Shown here piece by piece: positions 24,929 through 33,078 of a stretch of DNA of 64,000 nt (positions are counted from its first letter, which is position 1; the number at the start of each line of letters is the position of its first letter). Below the pieces are notes generated by a model. It saw nothing but the letters and a program-made list of their open reading frames with translations, searched no databases and had not been told where the DNA came from. Source of the stretch: Streptomyces sp. Je 1-332 (GTDB lineage Bacteria > Actinomycetota > Actinomycetes > Streptomycetales > Streptomycetaceae); assembly GCF_040730185.1 (NCBI RefSeq), contig NZ_CP160402.1, forward strand, positions 4,960,001-5,024,000. The letters are read 5' to 3'. The translations under genes and the position numbers were made by a program.

Positions 24929-27709
24929 CTACGGCGTCAGCACCTGGCCCAAATGCGCCCCCGCCGGAGTCCCCAACTGCGTACGCCCGTAGTAGGCGCC
25001 GCTCGATGTCGAGACGCCGGACGCGCCCGTGTCCAGTTGGAGGATCGTGCCGTTGCCCTCGTCCTCTCCGTCCACGCCGATCGCCAGATCCGCGCGGCCG
25101 TAGCCCGACAGGTCGGCGAGGATGACCGAGGAGCCGAGGCGGTCCGCCGACTCCGTGGTGCCCGTGATGCCCTCCGTGTCCTGGGAGAACGCCTGCGCGC
25201 CCGTGCCCGTCAGGCCCGCTGACGTGCCCTTCAGGAGCAGCGAGGTGCCCGCGTCCTTCTTCGCCGCACCGGACCTGGTGATGTCCTCGTTCGGCGCGCC
25301 CGCCAGGACGTCCGCGTAACCGTCCAGGTTGAAGTCGCCCGCCGAGACCGACCAGCCCATCGCGTCGCCCGACTCCGCCGCTCCGGGGACTCCGGACGTG
25401 CCCTGGTGGACGGTTTTCAGGCCCGTGGTCGTGAAGCCCGTCGACGTGCCCGGGACCACCGTCACCTGGCCGCCCGCGTGCGCGCCCGACTCGGCCGTGT
25501 ACGGCTGGCCGATGACCAGGTCGTCGTACCCGTTGCCGTTCACGTCACCGACGGCCAGCGAGCGGCCGCCCTTCACCGAGAGGGAACCGACCCTGCTCAG
25601 GCCGGACTTCGTGCCCTTGAACCACTGCACCTTGCCGATTCCGGCCTGGTCGCGGTAGTTGAGGGCCACGTCCGCGTAGCCGTCGCGGTTGAAGTCGCCG
25701 GACGCGGCATCCGCGTACGAGATGGCCGTGTCGCCCGACGTCAGCGTGCCGCCCACCTCGGTGCCCGCCTTGAAGCGTGCCGCCCATGTGCCGCCCGTGC
25801 CGGTGGACGCCGAAAAGACGTCCGCCTTGCCGTCCGCGTTGAAGTCGCCGACCGCCACGGCCGAGCCGAACCTGGCGCCCGGATAGTGGAAGTCGTCCGC
25901 CAGCTGCATGTCCGTGCCGCTGGTGAAGTCCGGGCCGTAGAGCATCGTCACCGCGCCGCGGTCCTTGTTCGTGGCGTCGTCCTCGCCGGGGGCGCCGATC
26001 GCGAGGTCCGCGTGGCCGTCGCCGTTGATGTCGCCCCACGCCGTGGCCGAGGCCCAGTTGTCGCCCGCCTCGGAGGCGCCGGGGACGCCGGGGCTCGACT
26101 GGGTGAGGGTCTTCTTGGATCCGGCCACCGGGCCGTCGAGGCCGCCGGGGACGATCGTCAGCGTGCCCACGCCGCCGGACGCCTTGGGTGTGCCCGCCAC
26201 CAGGTCCGTGATGCCGTCACCGTTGAAGTCGGAGGTGGGGATGGCCGAGTTGCGCGCCGCGCTCGTCGCGTAGCGGCGGATCTCGCCGAGCTTGGGGTAG
26301 AGGTTCTTGCCGGGGCAGGCGGTCGCGAAGCCGTCCCGGTGGCCCGAGATCGTGTTGAGGGACGGGGTGTCGCCCTTCTTCCATACGCCCGTGTCATCGG
26401 CCGCCGTCAGCGTGACCTTGCCGGCGGGGTTGCCCCCGTACTGGCCGAGCTTCCAGGCCGCGACGCGGGAGGCGGACTCCAGCGCGGCACGGGTCGGCTT
26501 GCCCGCCTTCTTGTACGTCTCACCGGGCTTCGGGTTCTCGTTGCCCTCGAAGTCGCCGATGATCGCGATGCCCGCCGAATCGCCGTTGAAGCCGTACGTG
26601 TGCGCGCCGCGCACCGGCAGATCGGTGCCGCCGCCGCGGCCCTCGAAGATCTGACCGCACTTGTCCACAAGGAAGTTGTAGCCGAGGTCGTTCCAGCCCT
26701 CGGTCTCCACGTGGTACGCCATGAGGCCACGGACCAGGGACGGCGACTGGGCGCAGCTGTAGTCATTCGTGCCGGTCGTGTGGTGGACGAAGACCGCCTT
26801 GACCTTCTCTATGTACTCCGGCGGATCCTTGACCTGCGACTCGTCCGCGCCCCAGGCCGCCCTGCCGATCATCGGCGGCTTGGTGACGGTGGACGGCGGG
26901 GCCGGCGGCACCGTGGGCTCGGGCTCCGGGTCGGGGGATGCCGAGCCCGAGGGGGTCGGTGACGCGGGCGGCTCGGTGCCCGGATCCGATGCGGTCGGGG
27001 CCGGTGAGGTCGGGGCCTCCGTCGGTTCGGGCGAACCCGAACCGCCGCCCGTGCCCGGGTCGGGCGGCACCGTCGTCTCGTCGGCCACGGGCGCCGCGAA
27101 CGCCACCGGCGCCATCGCCGAACCGTCGAGCGCCGGGTTCTTCGCCTCCTTGGAGGTCACACCGGGGTCCACGAGGTTGACCTCAAGGCCTTGGGGCAGC
27201 GCGGCGGTTGTGGTGCCGTCGGCCGCCACCACGCGGACCTCGACGCCGTCCGACGGGCCGACCCACAGCGGCTCGGAGGCGGCGCGCATGCCCGCCTCGG
27301 CCTTCTCGGGCAGGTGCAGCTCCAGGTCCAGGTGCTGCCAGCCGCTCCACTCGGCGCTCTCGATGGAGCGGGTGCGGACCTGGGCCGTGCCCTCCAACTC
27401 CTTCGTCACGCCGGTCCACGAGACGCCGAGCAGCGAGAACTGCTTCGTCGACGTACGCGGCAGCTCTCTCTCCTTGGCTCCGTCGGCCTTGAGCGCGATG
27501 TCGTGCACGCTCACCGGGCGCTTGTCGCGTGAGACGTCGCCCGGCTGGTCCCCGTTCGAGGGGTCCGCCATCGCGTACGTGACGGCCCCCGCGCCGCCAA
27601 GGACGACGGCTCCGATCGTCAGCCACGCCCTGCGCTTGAGACTCAGTGGTCTGTACGCGTGCGTGCTGCGCGCTGCTTCGCGCGGTTTGCGCGGGCTCAA
27701 ATGCCCCAC
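24929..27709 (-). CDS. secreted peptidoglycan amidase (PGRP/Amidase_2) with FG-GAP repeats
   Basis: 926 residues. A Tat-like or Sec signal region (LKRRAWLTIGAVVLGGAG) precedes a beta-rich segment, then a Pro/Ser/Thr-rich linker (about 210-285). The N-acetylmuramoyl-L-alanine amidase domain of the PGRP type follows (RAAWGADESQVKDPPEYIEK; zinc ligands expected in VHHTTG, SGHRD and ACPGK). At least seven FG-GAP repeats form the C-terminal propeller (DFNGDGITDLVAGTP, DINGDGHADLAIGAPGED, DVNGNGYDDLVIGQPY, and others). It should cut the stem peptide from wall glycan; the propeller probably binds wall polymers or calcium. Confidence 0.92.
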   Translation of the reverse strand: MGHLSPRKPREAARSTHAYRPLSLKRRAWLTIGAVVLGGAGAVTYAMADPSNGDQPGDVSRDKRPVSVHDIALKADGAKERELPRTSTKQFSLLGVSWTGVTKELEGTAQVRTRSIESAEWSGWQHLDLELHLPEKAEAGMRAASEPLWVGPSDGVEVRVVAADGTTTAALPQGLEVNLVDPGVTSKEAKNPALDGSAMAPVAFAAPVADETTVPPDPGTGGGSGSPEPTEAPTSPAPTASDPGTEPPASPTPSGSASPDPEPEPTVPPAPPSTVTKPPMIGRAAWGADESQVKDPPEYIEKVKAVFVHHTTGTNDYSCAQSPSLVRGLMAYHVETEGWNDLGYNFLVDKCGQIFEGRGGGTDLPVRGAHTYGFNGDSAGIAIIGDFEGNENPKPGETYKKAGKPTRAALESASRVAAWKLGQYGGNPAGKVTLTAADDTGVWKKGDTPSLNTISGHRDGFATACPGKNLYPKLGEIRRYATSAARNSAIPTSDFNGDGITDLVAGTPKASGGVGTLTIVPGGLDGPVAGSKKTLTQSSPGVPGASEAGDNWASATAWGDINGDGHADLAIGAPGEDDATNKDRGAVTMLYGPDFTSGTDMQLADDFHYPGARFGSAVAVGDFNADGKADVFSASTGTGGTWAARFKAGTEVGGTLTSGDTAISYADAASGDFNRDGYADVALNYRDQAGIGKVQWFKGTKSGLSRVGSLSVKGGRSLAVGDVNGNGYDDLVIGQPYTAESGAHAGGQVTVVPGTSTGFTTTGLKTVHQGTSGVPGAAESGDAMGWSVSAGDFNLDGYADVLAGAPNEDITRSGAAKKDAGTSLLLKGTSAGLTGTGAQAFSQDTEGITGTTESADRLGSSVILADLSGYGRADLAIGVDGEDEGNGTILQLDTGASGVSTSSGAYYGRTQLGTPAGAHLGQVLTP

Positions 27710-27918
27710 CCCTTAGTGGAATCGCGGCTTGATCCGGTTGACCAAAGCGAGTGCGTACGACCGTCCGAGGGGCCAAACGGTTGTACGGCGGTGGGTGAAA
27801 TGTGACGTGACGTATGCCGCACTCCAGGGGTGTGACAGGTGGACGGGGGATTGCGCTGGGTCCTCTGACAGCTGTGCACGCGAAGTGGGGGAGTGCGAGA
27901 GAAGTGTGGGTGGGGGAC

Positions 27919-28788
27919 ATGGTTTCAGTGGTGGTCAAGAGACGCCGGTGGGGGCGGGCAGTCGTGTGCTGTCTCGTGATGGGGGCGCTCGCGTCGTGCG
28001 GCGGTGCGGAGGGGAAGGTCTACGAGGGTCTCGTCGAGCGGACGCCGACGGCACCGGCGAAGCCCGCCGACGAGGTGCGGGGCGAGCGGCTCTCGGGGGA
28101 GTCCATGGAACTGCTCCGGAACGCCGAATCCCTGCGTATCGGCTTGGAGATGACCACCGCCGCCAGGGGGCGCGAGGACATCTCCGTGCATCTGGACCGG
28201 CGCGGCAACTGCACGGCGACCTTCGACTCGGGGCCCGCGCGCAAGGGCGACATGATCGTCGTCGGTGGCGGGGCGGTGTACTTCCGGTTCTCGAACGAGA
28301 CGTTGGACGCGGTCGGCGACGAGGCGTCGGCGGGCGCACCGGAGTTGAGGCAGCGGGCCAGGGAACGGATCGCGCTCGCGCGCGGCAAGTACGTGAAGGT
28401 GCCGAAGAAGGGCGGAAGTTCGCAGGGTCAGGCGTCGGGGGCGCTGACGAAACTGTGCGACCTGCGGAGCATGCTCGACCAGGTGGCCGGAGCCGGCGGG
28501 ACGGACACCGACGGCGGTGTGCGGGCCCTGCCGGACAAGGAGTGGCACGGGCGGCAGGTCACTCCGCTCGTCCCGACGGAGGGCGAGGGCGGGATGACCG
28601 CCTATCTGGCGACGGGCGACGAGCCGTACATCGTCGGGGCGACGCAGACCACGGACGACGAGCAGGTGGAGATGCGGATGTCCGACTACGACAAGCCGGT
28701 GGCCGCGCGCGCCCCCGACCCTTCCCTGGTCATCGACATGGAGGCGCTGGGGATGGGCGCCGGCGGTGGCACGCTGTTCGAGGTCTGA
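27919..28788 (+). CDS. lipoprotein of unknown function
   Basis: 289 residues from the ATG at 27919 with GGGGG just upstream. Signal peptide with lipobox ALASC, then a LppX/LolA-like pattern: SLRIGLEMTTAARGREDISV, RRGNCTATFD, KGDMIVVGGGAVYFRF. This resembles actinobacterial lipoproteins that carry lipids or wall components, but it is not a firm assignment. It is divergent from the amidase gene and upstream of an ECF sigma gene with its own shared 5' region. Confidence 0.75.
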   Translation: MVSVVVKRRRWGRAVVCCLVMGALASCGGAEGKVYEGLVERTPTAPAKPADEVRGERLSGESMELLRNAESLRIGLEMTTAARGREDISVHLDRRGNCTATFDSGPARKGDMIVVGGGAVYFRFSNETLDAVGDEASAGAPELRQRARERIALARGKYVKVPKKGGSSQGQASGALTKLCDLRSMLDQVAGAGGTDTDGGVRALPDKEWHGRQVTPLVPTEGEGGMTAYLATGDEPYIVGATQTTDDEQVEMRMSDYDKPVAARAPDPSLVIDMEALGMGAGGGTLFEV

Positions 28789-28911
28789 GGCTCCGGGGCA
28801 CCGGGGCACCGGGGTCGGCCCGTACCTGTGACATTTCTGTGAGCCCTGGCGCAGCTCAGCGTGGGGGCACGGACACGGTGAGCTGTGTCGCGTCGGTACG
28901 GATGGGAAAGC

Positions 28912-29499
28912 GTGGGCCGAGGAGGGGAACCCCGTCGCGCACGGGTGAGCGACGAGGAGCTGGGCGCGGCGGTCGCGCGGGCGCAGGAGGGTGACGAGGC
29001 GGCCTTCGCGGTCGCGTACCGCCTGGTCCAGCCGGGGCTCGTCGGCTACCTGCGGGGCCTTGTCGGCCACGACGGCGAGACCGCGGAGGACATCGCGGCC
29101 GAGGCCTGGCTGGAGATCGCCCGTGATCTGGGGCGGTTTCGCGGTGACGGCGCGGGTTTTCGCGGCTGGACGGCGACGATCGCGCGGCACCGGGCCCTTG
29201 ATTTTCTGCGGCGCCAGAAGGTCCGGCCGCGTCCGTCCGCCCTCGACCAGGACGTGCTCGATCTCCCCAGCCCGCACAGCACCTCCGGGCAGGCGCTGGA
29301 GTCGATCTCCACGGGTGAGGCGCTCGCGCTGATCGCCGGGCTGCCGCGGGACCAGGCGGAGGCGGTGCTGCTGCGGGTCGTGGTCGGCCTTGACGCGGGG
29401 GCGGCGGCGCGGGTGCTGGGCAAGCGGCCCGGGGCGGTACGGACTGCCGCGTATCGGGGGCTCCGGCGGCTTGCCCAGCAGCTGGGGGGCTCGCGGTGA
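28912..29499 (+). CDS. ECF-type RNA polymerase sigma factor (paralogue 2)
   Basis: The GTG at 28912 (VGRGGEPRRARVSDEEL) is chosen because it aligns with the start of paralogue 1 (MGQGGERHRRASASDEEL); the longer frame opens at 28885. 195 residues with region 2 (GDEAAFAVAYRLVQPGLVGY, EAWLEIARDLGRFRGD) and region 4 (LPRDQAEAVLLRVVVGLDAG, RVLGKRPGAVRTAAYRGL). No anti-sigma gene adjoins it. It lacks the Arg-rich tail of paralogue 1. Confidence 0.9.
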   Translation: MGRGGEPRRARVSDEELGAAVARAQEGDEAAFAVAYRLVQPGLVGYLRGLVGHDGETAEDIAAEAWLEIARDLGRFRGDGAGFRGWTATIARHRALDFLRRQKVRPRPSALDQDVLDLPSPHSTSGQALESISTGEALALIAGLPRDQAEAVLLRVVVGLDAGAAARVLGKRPGAVRTAAYRGLRRLAQQLGGSR

Positions 29500-29547
29500 G
29501 GGGGCCTGCGGCGGCTGCGGGGGAGGGGGCTCGCGTGGCCTTCACCC

Positions 29548-29750
29548 TGCACGTGCGTGGGGGCTTGTCGCGCAGTTCCCCGCGCCCCTGAAGTGCCATG
29601 CGCCCGCCGTTTTTGTCTGCACGTGCGTGGGGGCTGATCGCGCAGTTCCCCGCGCCCCTATCGGGCGCCCCCGTTGGTCTTTGTCTGCACGTGTGTGGGG
29701 GTTGCCCGCGCAGTTCCCCGCGCCCCTTTAAGGGGCGCGGGGAACTGCGC
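29548..29750. repeat. Streptomyces intergenic repeat, three direct copies plus one inverted copy
   Basis: TGCACGTGCGTGGGGGCT followed by CGCGCAGTTCCCCGCGCCCC occurs at 29548-29589, 29618-29659 and 29686-29728. A fourth, inverted, copy of the second half follows at 29730-29751 and forms a perfect hairpin of about 21-22 bp with the third (arms 29707-29728 and 29730-29751, one central base). The hairpin may terminate transcription. It fills most of the 574-bp gap 29500-30073. The remainder (about 29860-30073) probably holds the promoter of the next sigma gene, and no other gene was seen. Confidence 0.85.
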
Positions 29751-30073
29751 GACGTTCAGCAAGAAGGGGGTCGGGGATCAAAGCCCCGGGGTGGCGGAGC
29801 TGCCGAGTCAAATCCGTCGGGCCCCTGCCAAGGTGAGCGGCCGGGGTCGCCACCCCCCACAGGAGAGACCCCGGCCGTCACGCGGACGGACCGCACGCGG
29901 TCCGTACTCCCTTCAGCGCCGTGGGTGCGTTTTCTGTCACACCGCGTACTGTCACGCGCTAGTTGCGCGTTGTACCAAACATGGACGTGACCCCACTTCA
30001 GCCCGTAGCGTGCTGCTTCGCGCCAGGCTGCGGGGGCAGGACCGCAACCGGTGTAGGCGCATAGGGAGAAGTT

Positions 30074-30739
30074 GTGCTGGGGGACGACGCGGAACTGACC
30101 GCCGCGGTGCTTGCGGCGCAGGACGGGGACGAGACCGCGTTCCGTACTGTGTACCGCTCCGTGCACCCGCGGCTGCTCGGCTACGTACGGACACTCGTCG
30201 GGGATCCGGACGCCGAGGACGTCGCGTCCGAGGCCTGGCTGCAGATAGCCCGTGACATCGACCGGTTCAGCGGCGACGCGGACCGGTTCCGCGGCTGGGC
30301 CGCACGCATAGCGCGCAACCGCGCCCTCGACCACATACGCATGCGGGGCCGCCGCCCGGCGATAGGCGGCGACGAGACCGAGCTCACCGGAAAGCCGGCC
30401 GACGCGGACACCGCCGACGAGGCGATGGAGTCCCTGGCCACCGGCGACGCCCTCGCCCTGATAGCCCAACTCCCGCAGGACCAGGCCGAAGCAGTCGTGC
30501 TCCGGGTGGTCGTCGGCCTCGACGCGAAGAGCGCCGCTCAGACCCTCGGCAAGCGCCCCGGCGCGGTCCGCACCGCCGCGCATCGGGGCCTGAAGCGGCT
30601 CGCGGAACTCCTGGGCGCGGACGGCCCGCCGAGCGAGGGCGCGCTGGACGCCGTACCGCCCCAGAGGGAGCGGCGTGGGCGGGCGGTGACGCCCGCCGGT
30701 GTGACGCATTCTCGTTCGCGGGCGCAGAAGGACATGTGA
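30074..30739 (+). CDS. ECF-type RNA polymerase sigma factor (paralogue 3)
   Basis: 221 residues, GTG at 30074 with GGGAGAA upstream. Region 2: GDETAFRTVYRSVHPRLLGY, EAWLQIARDIDRFSGD, RGWAARIARNRALDHIR; region 4: LPQDQAEAVVLRVVVGLDAK, QTLGKRPGAVRTAAHRGL. Unlike its two paralogues it is translationally coupled to a downstream membrane protein (TGATG overlap), which may be its anti-sigma factor. Confidence 0.92.
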   Translation: MLGDDAELTAAVLAAQDGDETAFRTVYRSVHPRLLGYVRTLVGDPDAEDVASEAWLQIARDIDRFSGDADRFRGWAARIARNRALDHIRMRGRRPAIGGDETELTGKPADADTADEAMESLATGDALALIAQLPQDQAEAVVLRVVVGLDAKSAAQTLGKRPGAVRTAAHRGLKRLAELLGADGPPSEGALDAVPPQRERRGRAVTPAGVTHSRSRAQKDM

Positions 30740-31869
30740 TGGCCGACGAGGATTACAGGTGGCTGGACCGCGACGCGGCGGAGCGTTTGCTGAGCGGTGA
30801 GTCCATCGACGGCACCGACCATCACGCACGGGAACAGGCCGCACAGCTGGCCAAGGCCCTGGCCGCACTGGCGGCGGACGACCGCGCGGGATCCGTCGTA
30901 CCCGCCGACGTCTCCGCCGAACTCCCTGGTGAGGCCGCCGCCCTGGCGGCGTTCCGGGAGGCCCGAGGCCCGAAGGCCCGGACAGCTTCTACGCGCGTGG
31001 GAGCGGGCGAAACCACACGAGCAGGCGAAACCACACGAGCAGGCGAAACCGCACGAGCGGGCGAAACCGTACGTATCGGGCGCACCGCCGAGCCTTCCCG
31101 CCCCGCGCCCTGGGCCCGCCCCCTGCGCTACGGCCTCGCCGCCGTGCTCGCCGGCTGCATGGTCGGCGGCGTCGCCGTCGCGGCCGGTACGGGCGTGCTG
31201 CCCTCGCCCTTCGGCGACCGGGAGCAGCCGGGCCCCGCGGCCTCCGCGTCGTCCGTCGCGTCCCCCGAGCCGCTCGGCTCCCCCTCGGAGGGCGCGAGCG
31301 AGACCCCGGACGTGGAGCCCGACGATGTGACGACCACCCCGCAGGACCCCTCGCGCGCGCCCGGCAGCAGCGCGCCCCCACGGCAGTCCGAAACCCCCGA
31401 CGGCGCCTCCCAGGACACCGCGGGCACCGCGCGGCCCGGCTCCGGCGACCCGCAGCGCGAGGACGAGGCGAAGGGGTGGTACCGCAAGGTCGTCTCCGCC
31501 TGCCGCGACTACCGCAGCGGAGAACTCCAGGGCGAGAAGCGGCGCCGCCTGGAGGAGGCCGCCAAGGGCTCCCGGCGGGTGACCGAGTTCTGCGGCCGTG
31601 TCCTGGACGGATCGGGCAGCGACCGCGAGTACGACGGCGGCGGAACGTCCGGCGGCAACGGAACCGGCAACGACAGCGGCGATGACGACGACGGCGACAA
31701 GGGCGACGGCGACGGATCGTCCGGCGGCAACGACCACTGGGGCAACGGCGGCAGGAACCCCGTCCCGCCCGTCGTCGCACCCTCGCTCCCACGACCGGCG
31801 CCCGCCCCCACGCCCGCCCCCACGGTCTCCGCCTCCTACAGCGCGCAGCCCGCACTACCGGGCTCCTGA
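30739..31869 (+). CDS. single-pass membrane protein, probable anti-sigma factor
   Basis: 376 residues: a cytoplasmic N-terminus of about 130 residues (DYRWLDRDAAERLLSGESID), one membrane helix (LRYGLAAVLAGCMVGGVAVA), then a long Pro/Ser/Asp/Gly-rich outer region. The start overlaps the sigma gene by one base. Anti-sigma role inferred from coupling and topology; no zinc HxxxCxxC motif is present. Residues about 89-113 are a 6-residue repeat (GETTRA) from 18-bp tandem DNA repeats. The GDDDDGDKGDGDG segment is acidic. Confidence 0.7.
   Translation: MADEDYRWLDRDAAERLLSGESIDGTDHHAREQAAQLAKALAALAADDRAGSVVPADVSAELPGEAAALAAFREARGPKARTASTRVGAGETTRAGETTRAGETARAGETVRIGRTAEPSRPAPWARPLRYGLAAVLAGCMVGGVAVAAGTGVLPSPFGDREQPGPAASASSVASPEPLGSPSEGASETPDVEPDDVTTTPQDPSRAPGSSAPPRQSETPDGASQDTAGTARPGSGDPQREDEAKGWYRKVVSACRDYRSGELQGEKRRRLEEAAKGSRRVTEFCGRVLDGSGSDREYDGGGTSGGNGTGNDSGDDDDGDKGDGDGSSGGNDHWGNGGRNPVPPVVAPSLPRPAPAPTPAPTVSASYSAQPALPGS
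31006..31077 (+). repeat. 18-bp tandem repeat, four copies, in coding sequence
   Basis: GGCGAAACCACACGAGCA repeats at 31006, 31024, 31042 and 31060 with increasing divergence (the last reads ACCGTACGTATC). It adds repeats of G-E-T-x-R-A ahead of the membrane helix and could vary in length between strains. Confidence 0.85.
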
Positions 31870-31999
31870 GCTGCTGAAAAGCCCCGCACGCCGTGGGTGT
31901 GACGTTTTTTGAAGCAGTGACGCAGTAAGAAGTGAGCCGACTGGTCATCGGCCCGCGCACGAGCCAGGGGTTCCCCCCGTACCTTTGGCTCAGTGCCAC

Positions 32000-32040
32000 C
32001 AGCGTGGGCGGGAGACGTTCCCCCGATCCCGCCCACGCTG
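32000..32040. terminator. convergent terminator hairpin
   Basis: CAGCGTGGGCGGGA (32000-32013) pairs perfectly with TCCCGCCCACGCTG (32027-32040), 13-base loop. It lies between the converging membrane-protein and L,D-transpeptidase genes, in the 197-bp gap that otherwise holds no gene. Confidence 0.8.
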
Positions 32041-32066
32041 ATTAATCCCGCGCCCGTCCCGCGGCC

Positions 32067-32927
32067 TCACTTGTAGACGACGACCTTGTCGCCCTTCCTG
32101 ACCTGCGCGAACAGGTTCGCGATCTTCTTCTCGTCCCGTACGTTCACACAGCCGTGCGAGGCGCCGTTGTAGCCCGTCGCCGCGAAGTCCGACGAGTAGT
32201 GCACGGCCTGGCCGCCGCTGAAGAACATCGCGTACGGCATGGCGGTGTCGTAGAGCGTCGAGACGTGGTGCCGTGACTTCCAGTAGACGGTGAACGCGCC
32301 GTCGCGGGTGGGCGTGTACTGCGAGCCGAAGCGCACGTCCATCGTCGAGACGACCTTGCCGTCGATCATCCAGGTCAGCGTGCGGCTGGCCTTGCTGATG
32401 CACAGCGCGCGGCCGGTCAGGCAGCGCTTGTCGGGCTTCGACGCCGGGATGCCGCCCCCGGAGTAGAGCTCGTACTTCGTGGGGGTGCGGGTCATGCCGA
32501 CCAGCTTCTGCCAGGTGACGGTGTCCGTCGTGCCCGTGCGGGGCAGCCCGCGCTTGCCCTGGAACCCCTTGACCGCGGTGGTCGTGGCGGAGCCGTACGT
32601 ACCCGACGGGTCGTCGAAGAACCAGGCGATCTGCCGGAGCCGGGCCTGCAGCTCACGCACCTGGTCGCCGCGCTGTCCCGGGGCGAGCAGGGTCTTCGGA
32701 GCGGGCTTCGGGGCGGGCTTCGTCGGGGCCGTCTGCGGGGTCGCGGTCCGCCCTGGCGTGGCGGACGGCGCGTCCGGGCCGTCCGATGCCGTCTTCGTGG
32801 GGGATATCCGGACCGGCTGCGCCTTCCCGTCGGAGTTGACGGCCTGCGCCTTGCACCCGCCCACCAGGGCGACCGTGACCACGGCCCCCACGGCTATCGC
32901 ACCTCTGCGCACAATGACCCCCGTCAT
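32067..32927 (-). CDS. L,D-transpeptidase lipoprotein with peptidoglycan-binding domain
   Basis: 286 residues from the ATG at 32927 (MTGVIVRRGAIAVGAVVTVA). Lipobox ALVGGC, Pro/Thr-rich linker, a PG-binding_1 domain (LLAPGQRGDQVRELQARLRQ), then a YkuD domain whose catalytic motif SHGCVNVRD places the nucleophile at C260, with the partner His in the GQAVHYSSDFAATGYNGA region. It should form 3-3 crosslinks in peptidoglycan at the membrane-wall interface. Divergent from the mutase gene. Confidence 0.92.
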   Translation of the reverse strand: MTGVIVRRGAIAVGAVVTVALVGGCKAQAVNSDGKAQPVRISPTKTASDGPDAPSATPGRTATPQTAPTKPAPKPAPKTLLAPGQRGDQVRELQARLRQIAWFFDDPSGTYGSATTTAVKGFQGKRGLPRTGTTDTVTWQKLVGMTRTPTKYELYSGGGIPASKPDKRCLTGRALCISKASRTLTWMIDGKVVSTMDVRFGSQYTPTRDGAFTVYWKSRHHVSTLYDTAMPYAMFFSGGQAVHYSSDFAATGYNGASHGCVNVRDEKKIANLFAQVRKGDKVVVYK

Positions 32928-32991
32928 CGCTCGACGCTCGACAGACTCGCCGGGAGTCTCCCCACGAGTGACCACGCCTGAACGTTGCCCC

Positions 32992-33078
32992 ATGCTGGAG
33001 GCGGACCGCTATACCGGAGAGGTAACGGAGAAGGATCTCCGGGATCTCTGGCAGGAGGCACAGAGCGATGGCGCGTGA
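32992..33078 (+). CDS. possible 28-residue leader ORF
   Basis: ATG 32992 opens a 28-codon frame, [20 protein letters not shown] and on, that overlaps the mutase start by 11 bases. Its composition is protein-like and the mutase RBS lies inside it, so it may couple translation. No RBS of its own was seen. Confidence 0.3.
   Translation: MLEADRYTGEVTEKDLRDLWQEAQSDGA

Noticed and set aside
30989..31000. CTACGCGCGTGG, one mismatch from the nucleoside operator
   Set aside because: It lies inside the coding region of the candidate anti-sigma gene and not near any start, so it is probably chance in GC-rich DNA.
31006..31077. Possible CRISPR-like array
   Set aside because: The 18-bp units are directly adjacent without spacers and code for protein repeats; no cas genes are present.
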